A DNA stretch of 20,726 bases. It comes from Bacteroidota bacterium. Its GTDB lineage: Bacteria; Bacteroidota; Bacteroidia; Bacteroidales; Rikenellaceae. Shown here piece by piece: positions 15,687 to 20,726 of the stretch (within the stretch, counting starts at the first letter, position 1; each line of letters begins with the position of its first letter). The translations under genes and the position numbers were made by a program. Below the pieces are notes generated by a model. The model did no database searches, was not told where the DNA came from, and saw only the letters and a list, made by a program, of their open reading frames with translations. The stretch covers positions 1 through 20,726 of the forward strand of contig JAEZPN010000066.1 in the NCBI GenBank assembly GCA_023413645.1. Reading direction: 5' to 3'.

Positions 15687-15755
15687 TCATATATTAATCC
15701 AACTATAGTTAAGAACATTATCAACACCACGCTCCTTTTCAATGTAAAACACAAA

Positions 15756-15790
15756 AAAATTGGGTCAGACGTTCTATCTGACCCAATTTT
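15756..15790. terminator. Bidirectional terminator between convergent transcripts
   Basis: A 14-bp perfect stem, AAAATTGGGTCAGA with TCTGACCCAATTTT, around a 7-base loop. A run of A residues on the left (15753-15759) and T residues on the right (15787-15790) provide U-tracts for both directions. It lies 18 bases after the zinc-ribbon stop on the minus strand and 125 bases after the lipoprotein stop. Confidence 0.85.
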
Positions 15791-15808
15791 ATATACTTAC
15801 AGTATATA

Positions 15809-16549
15809 TTACTCGCCAACGAGGATACGACCGCAGTACTCGCAAACGATAAGCTTCTTACCCTGACGGATGTCCACCTGACGCTGGGGAGGAATACGGT
15901 TGAAGCAACCACCACAAGCATCACGAGTAACTGTTACTACAGCCAAGCCATTGTGTACATTCTTGCGGATACGGTTGTAAGCAGCAAGCAAACGCTCATC
16001 AATAGGTTCCTTAGCCTTCTCAGCCTTAGCAGTGAGGTCTGCAACCTGCTGTGCTGTCTCTGCCTCGATTGAGTCGAGTTCCTCCTTCTTTGCCTTGTAG
16101 TCGATGTTGCGCTCCTCGAGAGTTGCGTTAGTCTGCTCGATAATAGCCTTCTTAGCCTTGATACCTGCAGAGTACTCCTTGAGGCGCTTCTCAGCAAGCT
16201 CAATCTCAAGCTCCTGATACTCGATCTCCTTGGTGATAGCATCGAACTCGCGGTTGTTACGCACGTTATTCTGCTGCTCCTTGTAGTTGCCGATCATGAT
16301 CTTAGCCTGGTCAACCTCGCGCTTACGCTGACGTGTGAGCGAGTTGAGTTCCTCGATCTCTGCGTTGATATTCTCAACACGTGTATTGAGGCCTGCAAGC
16401 TCATCCTCAAGGTCCTGAACCTCGAGAGGCAATTCACCCTTTATCTTGTTAATCTCGTCGATCTGTGAGTCAATCTTCTGCAACTCGTAGAGTGCCATAA
16501 TCTTCTCCTGCATCGAGTAGTCAACATCGTTTGTCTTCTTCTGTGCCAT
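15809..16549 (-). CDS. Coiled-coil protein with C-terminal C4 zinc ribbon
   Basis: A 246-residue cytosolic protein. Residues about 15-180 are a long charged coiled coil (runs rich in E, K, Q and I in heptads). The C-terminus has a C4 zinc ribbon with C212-x2-C215 and C236-x2-C239, as in the zf-RING_7 family (relatives include CT398/CdsZ of chlamydiae). The family is thought to bind nucleic acid or act as a scaffold, but the role in Bacteroidetes is not known to me. It is the last gene of the minus-strand cluster and follows the Nif3 gene after 33 bases, an association common in bacteria. A -7 box inside the end of the Nif3 gene may give it extra transcription. Confidence 0.88.
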   Translation of the reverse strand: MAQKKTNDVDYSMQEKIMALYELQKIDSQIDEINKIKGELPLEVQDLEDELAGLNTRVENINAEIEELNSLTRQRKREVDQAKIMIGNYKEQQNNVRNNREFDAITKEIEYQELEIELAEKRLKEYSAGIKAKKAIIEQTNATLEERNIDYKAKKEELDSIEAETAQQVADLTAKAEKAKEPIDERLLAAYNRIRKNVHNGLAVVTVTRDACGGCFNRIPPQRQVDIRQGKKLIVCEYCGRILVGE

Positions 16550-16582
16550 ATTATATAATTTTAGTTATTTTCGGTTGTATCG

Positions 16583-17374
16583 TTAGACTAAGTAGTGAAC
16601 CGGATTGCGAGAGCATACGCTCTTGCGAACGGCAAAGTTACACATTTTTTTTGATAATACATCATTTATGATGCGAATTGCGCAAAATTCACTCTCAAAA
16701 TGACCAATATCCATCAAAACCATGCGATTTTCGCCACACATAAAGTCGTTGTATCGCAAATCCGCGGTGATATACACATCAGCCTCGGCAGCCATAGCGG
16801 ACTCAATAAGCGAACGACCCGAGCCTGTGCATATCGCCACGCGTCGCACCATCATATCCTCCGAAGGAATATCGCTATAACGCACCGCGCCCACCTCAAA
16901 GATTGCCTTAACGCGGTTCATGAAGGCCATGACACCCTCGGCACGAGACAGCGTACCGACAACACCAAAGCCAGCATCGGCATTATCTCTGCGAGGCTCC
17001 AGCACCGACATAGCATCGAGGCCTATCATAGAGCCCAACTGCCAGCTCATGCCATGAGGCGTACTATCGAGATTTGTGTGCGCAGCATATAGCGCAATAC
17101 CCTTGCGGATAGCGCGCTCGACACAGCGCTCGACATATGTTGCAGAGTTGAAGCGCTTAAGGGGCGAGAAGATTATGGGGTGGTGAGTAATAACAAGATC
17201 ACAACCCTCACGCTCCGCCTCGTCGAGCACCTCCTCAGTAACATCTACAGCCAAGAGCACACCCTTAACATCATCATCAAGGCGCCCTACGATAAGACCC
17301 GAGTTATCATAACTCTCCTGCAACGACAATGGTGCAAACTCCTCAATAGCTGAGACTATATCTCTGATTTTCAT
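16583..17374 (-). CDS. Nif3-like dinuclear metal centre protein (YbgI/YqfO family)
   Basis: A 263-residue protein of the Nif3 family, sometimes annotated as GTP cyclohydrolase I type 2 homologue, with the cellular role unresolved. The five usual ligands of the dinuclear metal site are present: H64 and H65 (THHPIIF), D103 (HTNLD), H225 and E229 (DIGHFESE). The length is that of the short YbgI-like form, without the CutA1-like insert found in YqfO. The C-terminus NPVHYL fits the family ending. It starts 13 bases after the MerR gene and belongs to the same minus-strand cluster. The YITADLRYND stretch differs slightly from the usual YITGDLKYHD; I take this as normal variation for the phylum. Confidence 0.93.
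   Translation of the reverse strand: MKIRDIVSAIEEFAPLSLQESYDNSGLIVGRLDDDVKGVLLAVDVTEEVLDEAEREGCDLVITHHPIIFSPLKRFNSATYVERCVERAIRKGIALYAAHTNLDSTPHGMSWQLGSMIGLDAMSVLEPRRDNADAGFGVVGTLSRAEGVMAFMNRVKAIFEVGAVRYSDIPSEDMMVRRVAICTGSGRSLIESAMAAEADVYITADLRYNDFMCGENRMVLMDIGHFESEFCAIRIINDVLSKKMCNFAVRKSVCSRNPVHYLV
16633..16640 (-). promoter_or_regulatory. Possible internal promoter for the zinc-ribbon gene
   Basis: On the minus strand this is TAACTTTG, a full TAnnTTTG match lying inside the 3' end of the Nif3 gene. No clear TTG is seen at -33. Transcripts from about 16626 would begin with a near-perfect hairpin (16607-16626, GCAAGAGC-GTAT-GCTCTCGC, one mismatch). Confidence 0.35.
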
Positions 17375-17387
17375 ACTCCGTTAGCAA

Positions 17388-18011
17388 CTAAAATAGTGAC
17401 TGCTCATAGAAGGGGAACAACTCCTTAACCTCCTCATTCTTCTTCGCACGGCCACGACGACGTGTCACAGCGGGCTGCTCAGCGGATGTTGCATCAACAT
17501 CTGCAGTCTCCTTGCGTGGACGACCACGACGACGGGGTGCGGGCTCAGCGACTGGCTCCTCTGCGGGCGCCTCCTCCACAACAGGTTCGGGAGTAGTCAC
17601 TGCAGCAACAACCTCAGCCTTCGCCTCCTGCTCTACATCCGAGATAAGCTCTGCAACAGCCTCGATAGGTGCCTCATACTCGATGGGACTATTATCACCC
17701 AACGACTCGCGCACCTCGACGAGCATAGCACGAATATTCTGCAGACGCTCCAAGATTGAGACATCACGCTTAACACTCTTATTGCGACGCTTCATGGCGC
17801 TATTAGCACCCTCGAGCGTCATGCCCTTCTCCTTTACGAGGTGGTAAATAAGCTTAAAATTCTCGATGTCCGAAGGTGTAAACATACGGTTACCCTTCTT
17901 GTTTTTATGAGGCTTTATACAGTCGAACTTCGACTCCCAATAGCGGATAAGCGAAGCGTTGACATCAAACATCTCCGTAACCTCACCCATAGAATATAAC
18001 AACTTTGCCAT
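17388..18011 (-). CDS. MerR-family transcriptional regulator with AT-hook-like tail
   Basis: A 207-residue protein. Residues 4-72 form a MerR-type winged helix-turn-helix (YSMGEVTEMFDVNASLIRYW, then NRMFTPSDIENFKLI), and 78-105 are a short coiled coil for dimerisation. After this comes an acidic, Ala/Pro/Glu/Val-rich linker (about 110-158), then RRRGRPRK (160-167) and RRRGRAKK (184-191), which resemble AT-hooks for the minor groove. The protein ends in ELFPFYEQSLF. There are no cysteines in a metal-sensing arrangement (C31 only), so a metal-responsive role is unlikely. The gene lies between the RsmF-like and Nif3 genes with gaps of 10 and 13 bases. Targets are unknown. Confidence 0.88.
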   Translation of the reverse strand: MAKLLYSMGEVTEMFDVNASLIRYWESKFDCIKPHKNKKGNRMFTPSDIENFKLIYHLVKEKGMTLEGANSAMKRRNKSVKRDVSILERLQNIRAMLVEVRESLGDNSPIEYEAPIEAVAELISDVEQEAKAEVVAAVTTPEPVVEEAPAEEPVAEPAPRRRGRPRKETADVDATSAEQPAVTRRRGRAKKNEEVKELFPFYEQSLF

Positions 18012-18021
18012 ATCTCTTATA

Positions 18022-19383
18022 TTATAATTTTACTATTCTCAAATCCTTGGGATACATATTGTTACAACGTGCACCAATACGCTTCACGAAGCCTACCGGT
18101 GTACCCTTATACCCCACTACGTTTATACCCTCCTCAAACTGCGCAGCAGCAATATCATTTCTACGCAAATAGTCGAGAGCATCCTCCAACGACACATCTA
18201 CCACGGGCACTACATCCCTATTCAATCCAACGTATAGCGCCAATGGGTGTTCGGGCTTTAACTTCTGTTTGAAGATGCGCCCCATAGCAACGCCCGAATA
18301 GACTACCGATAAGTTTTCGGATAGTGTAACCACAGCATCAGCAACACCACTATTATAGGCATATATATCCTCGCCCACCATCATAAACGCATGCTCCGAG
18401 GCATCATCTACCCAACGTGAAAGTTCCTTAACATCAGCCTTTGCACACTGACTGAAGAGTTTACGACGCGCCTTGGGCATACTACGTCGCACCGTGCCAT
18501 CACACTTGCGCGCTACAGCGGCAAAGAAGCCCTCACCACGCGCCTTGTGCGGATAGAAGTGGAAGCACTGAAATGCGCCAATATCGCTATGCACTACGCC
18601 CCACTCATCCTCTGTCGCAACTCTTTCGGCGGCCTCTAGTTCATCACCATACTCCGACATAAGCCACTCTACAATACCCTCATCCTCAGTGGGATTGAAA
18701 GTACATGTGCTATATATCAGTGTTCCACCTGGGCGTAGCACTCGCCATGCCTCGGCAAGAATCTCGCGCTGACGCTCGGCACACACCTCGGGTGATGATG
18801 GAGTCCACTCCGAACGTGCCTCATCCATCTTACGAAACATACCCTCACCCGAACATGGAGCATAGACAGCTACGACATCAAACCAGTGTGTAAAGGCACC
18901 AATATGTGCAGGCTCGTTGCACGTAACAACGACATTACCCATACCCCAGCGCTGCACATTATCGGCAAGCGCCATAGCGCGGCTGTGGCTGATATCGTTT
19001 GCTACGACCAAACCCTTGCGACCTACAAGCGTGGAGTATATCGTAGTCTTACCTCCGGGTGCAGCGCACATATCAAGCACTCGCTTACCCCCCATATCGT
19101 GGTTAGCAAGCAGATGCGCAACAAACTGCGACGATGCCTCCTGCACGTAGTAAGCACCACCATGGAGCAATGGATCGAGGGTGAATTGTGGGCGCTCAGC
19201 AAGATACTTACCCCACTTACACCAACCCACAGCCTCGCCATCGAAGCACTCAGCGGGCTTAGCGGGATTTAAGCGGATAGAGACAGCAGGCTCGGTGTCT
19301 AGAGCCGCAAAGAGCTTCTCGGCATCTGCACCAAGCGTCTCGCGCATGGTCTCCACAAATCGTTCTGGTAGTGGCGTACGCAT
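18022..19383 (-). CDS. rsmF: RsmF-like 16S rRNA cytosine-C5 methyltransferase with altered motif IV
   Basis: A SAM-dependent m5C RNA methyltransferase of the NOL1/NOP2/Sun family, 453 residues. Visible parts are the N-terminal LPERFVETMRETLG and SIRLNP segments, SAM motif I DMCAAPGGKT (104-113), motif IV around PCSGEGMFRK with C177, and motif VI STCTFNPTED with the catalytic C227. The C-terminal domain has GTPVGFVKRIGARCNNMYPKDLRI, typical of RsmF. Motif IV, normally DAPC, here reads YAPC: residue 174, encoded by TAT at 18864-18862. That Asp contacts the target cytosine in the family, so activity may be reduced or lost. The rest of the reading frame is intact. It starts 3 bases after the kinase stop. 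The exact target base cannot be told, so the symbol is by similarity. Confidence 0.88.
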   Translation of the reverse strand: MRTPLPERFVETMRETLGADAEKLFAALDTEPAVSIRLNPAKPAECFDGEAVGWCKWGKYLAERPQFTLDPLLHGGAYYVQEASSQFVAHLLANHDMGGKRVLDMCAAPGGKTTIYSTLVGRKGLVVANDISHSRAMALADNVQRWGMGNVVVTCNEPAHIGAFTHWFDVVAVYAPCSGEGMFRKMDEARSEWTPSSPEVCAERQREILAEAWRVLRPGGTLIYSTCTFNPTEDEGIVEWLMSEYGDELEAAERVATEDEWGVVHSDIGAFQCFHFYPHKARGEGFFAAVARKCDGTVRRSMPKARRKLFSQCAKADVKELSRWVDDASEHAFMMVGEDIYAYNSGVADAVVTLSENLSVVYSGVAMGRIFKQKLKPEHPLALYVGLNRDVVPVVDVSLEDALDYLRRNDIAAAQFEEGINVVGYKGTPVGFVKRIGARCNNMYPKDLRIVKL

Positions 19384-19386
19384 ACC

Positions 19387-20007
19387 TTAGAGCTGACGTT
19401 TACCAGTACACATCTCCTCGACCGAAGCACAGATACGGTCGATAATCGAGGGATCGGCAACGAAATCATCGACATCCTTATCAACGACCAATACGCGACC
19501 CTCGTAGATATTCTCAATCCAGTTGTTGTACTTCTCGTTCAAGCGGCTGAGGTACTCCTCGTCGATATTCTGCTCATAGTCTCTACCGCGCATCTTAATC
19601 TGCGAGATAAGCGTGGGCACACTCGCCTTGAGATAGATGAGCACATCGGGCTTAGGGAGAAGCGTCTGCTCGATGTTAAACATCTTCATGTAGGTATCGA
19701 AGTCACGACTTGCCATAAGACCCATAGAGTGTAGGTTATCGGCAAAGATGTGGGCATCCTCATAGATGGTGCGATCCTGCACAACATTGTCAGACTCATC
19801 AGCGAGCATTGTCAATGTCTGCTGAATGCGGCTACCGAGGAACCACAACTGAAGATGGAATGACCAGCGACCCATATCGTCGTAAAAGTCACTGATGTAG
19901 GGATTGGCCAAATCCTCATAGTAGGCCTTTGCGCCATAACGCTTTGTAAGAATCTCGGTGAGCGTAGTCTTGCCGCTACCGATATTTCCTGCAATCGCTA
20001 TATACAT
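19387..20007 (-). CDS. Deoxynucleoside kinase (dNK family)
   Basis: A 206-residue ATP-dependent kinase of the deoxycytidine/deoxyguanosine/deoxyadenosine kinase family, phosphorylating deoxynucleosides in nucleotide salvage. Visible are the P-loop GNIGSGKTT (7-15, K13), the catalytic-base region with E31, the QDRTIYEDAHIF segment (D78, R79) that holds the substrate, and an arginine-rich lid MRGRDYEQ (R140, R142). Nucleoside preference cannot be read from these motifs. It starts 58 bases after the trkA stop with no recognisable promoter in the AT-rich gap, and the methyltransferase gene follows within 3 bases. Confidence 0.93.
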   Translation of the reverse strand: MYIAIAGNIGSGKTTLTEILTKRYGAKAYYEDLANPYISDFYDDMGRWSFHLQLWFLGSRIQQTLTMLADESDNVVQDRTIYEDAHIFADNLHSMGLMASRDFDTYMKMFNIEQTLLPKPDVLIYLKASVPTLISQIKMRGRDYEQNIDEEYLSRLNEKYNNWIENIYEGRVLVVDKDVDDFVADPSIIDRICASVEEMCTGKRQL

Positions 20008-20065
20008 AGTGGTTAGTATTTTATATTGTTTTACTTATTTCATTACTTCAGGTTATCGAACCCTC

Positions 20066-20726
20066 TTAGTTGAAGAACTCAGCTATGCGCATGATGGAGT
20101 CTGGCATAGCAAATACCACCACTCTATCGAAGGCATTAATCTGTGTTGAACCAACAGCGATAAAGACCCTATCGCCACGCACAACACCACCAATCATCGT
20201 ATCCTCTGGCAATCCCAACTCCTCGATTGGGTGCTTCGTTGCTGGCGAGTTGGGCTTAACGATAAACTCCAAAACCTCAGCCTGGCTACCTGTGAGACAC
20301 TTAATAGCCTGCACATCCGTAGTCATGGTAAAACGGAAGATATTTGACGCTGTAACGAGTTTCTTGTTGATGATGGTGTCGACGCCAATACTCTCAGCAA
20401 GTGAGATGTAGTTGATGTTTTCAACCTCGGCAATAACCTTCTTTACACCCATGCGCTTTGCAAGCATCGCGGCAAGGATATTCGTCTCACTGCGACCCGT
20501 AACGGCCACAAAGGCATCCATACCTGCGATATCCTCCTCGAGCATAGCCTCAGTATCGCGACCATCCTCGTTGATGATGAGCGTTTTATCGAGCATCTCA
20601 GCAAGACGATAGGCTTTGTCGGCATTGTAGTCTACAAGCTTAACATTTATCTTATTCTGCAACTCATTAGCAATGCGGACACCGATACGCGAACCGCCAA
20701 GAATCATCATATTGCGAATATCAACC
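20066..20726 (-). CDS. trkA: Trk system potassium uptake regulator TrkA, partial (N-terminus beyond right edge)
   Basis: The open frame continues to the right edge without a start, and 219 residues are visible of about 445-450 in the full protein. What is present matches the second half of TrkA: a second RCK-N Rossmann domain beginning MMILGGSRIGVRIANEL, with VDYN at the end of its second strand, the INEDGRDTEAMLEED and TGRSETNILAAMLAK segments, and a final RCK-C domain (about the last 75 residues). The ATG at 20710 is internal and not a true start. TrkA is a peripheral membrane protein that gates the K+ channel subunit TrkH in response to nucleotides; trkH is not in the window and could lie further right or elsewhere. 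Confidence 0.9.
   Translation of the reverse strand, partial: VDIRNMMILGGSRIGVRIANELQNKINVKLVDYNADKAYRLAEMLDKTLIINEDGRDTEAMLEEDIAGMDAFVAVTGRSETNILAAMLAKRMGVKKVIAEVENINYISLAESIGVDTIINKKLVTASNIFRFTMTTDVQAIKCLTGSQAEVLEFIVKPNSPATKHPIEELGLPEDTMIGGVVRGDRVFIAVGSTQINAFDRVVVFAMPDSIMRIAEFFN

Noticed and set aside
1..20726. CRISPR array, insertion sequence or prophage
   Set aside because: No regularly spaced repeats, transposase, integrase or phage structural genes are visible.

Overview
The window looks like chromosomal DNA from a member of the Bacteroidales. The evidence is the gene families (two-subunit AddA/AddB-type nuclease-helicase without RecBCD, DUF2807/GIN-domain secreted protein, MmcQ/YjbR protein, MerR - Nif3 - C4 zinc-ribbon cluster), the scarcity of Shine-Dalgarno sequences in front of starts, and several promoters of the Bacteroidetes type (TTG, about 20 bases, TAnnTTTG). 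Base composition is moderate and a genus cannot be named from the sequence alone.

Layout, left to right. (1) A minus-strand pair, alaS then gpmI (gpmI runs off the left edge). (2) A compact divergent promoter at about 3560-3592 that also serves a plus-strand operon of two membrane-anchored M23 endopeptidases and a HAD phosphatase, closed by a clear terminator at 6130-6158. (3) A plus-strand run: secreted GIN-domain protein, addB-like nuclease, addA-like helicase-nuclease (4-bp ATGA overlap), ispF and a YjbR-family gene (1-bp overlap). (4) tRNA-Leu(TAA) with its own promoter and terminator. (5) A 560-bp stretch without a credible ORF. It ends in a promoter and a roughly 250-base leader that folds into three consecutive hairpins in front of an orphan lipoprotein gene. 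(6) A convergent junction with a bidirectional terminator at 15756-15790. (7) A six-gene minus-strand cluster, read from the right edge: trkA (partial), deoxynucleoside kinase, RsmF-like rRNA m5C methyltransferase, MerR-family regulator with AT-hook-like tail, Nif3-family protein, C4 zinc-ribbon coiled-coil protein.

Most of the window is housekeeping: glycolysis, tRNA charging, cell-wall remodelling, double-strand-break repair, isoprenoid synthesis, nucleotide salvage, rRNA modification and K+ uptake control. The AddA/AddB pair would work as one complex. The two M23 proteins probably cooperate or overlap in envelope growth.

The least explained part is 14243-15700, between tRNA-Leu and the convergent terminator: a structured leader RNA, a lipoprotein of unknown function, and a small repeated motif beside the tRNA. 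The other notable point is an Asp-to-Tyr change in the otherwise conserved DAPC motif of the RsmF-like enzyme.
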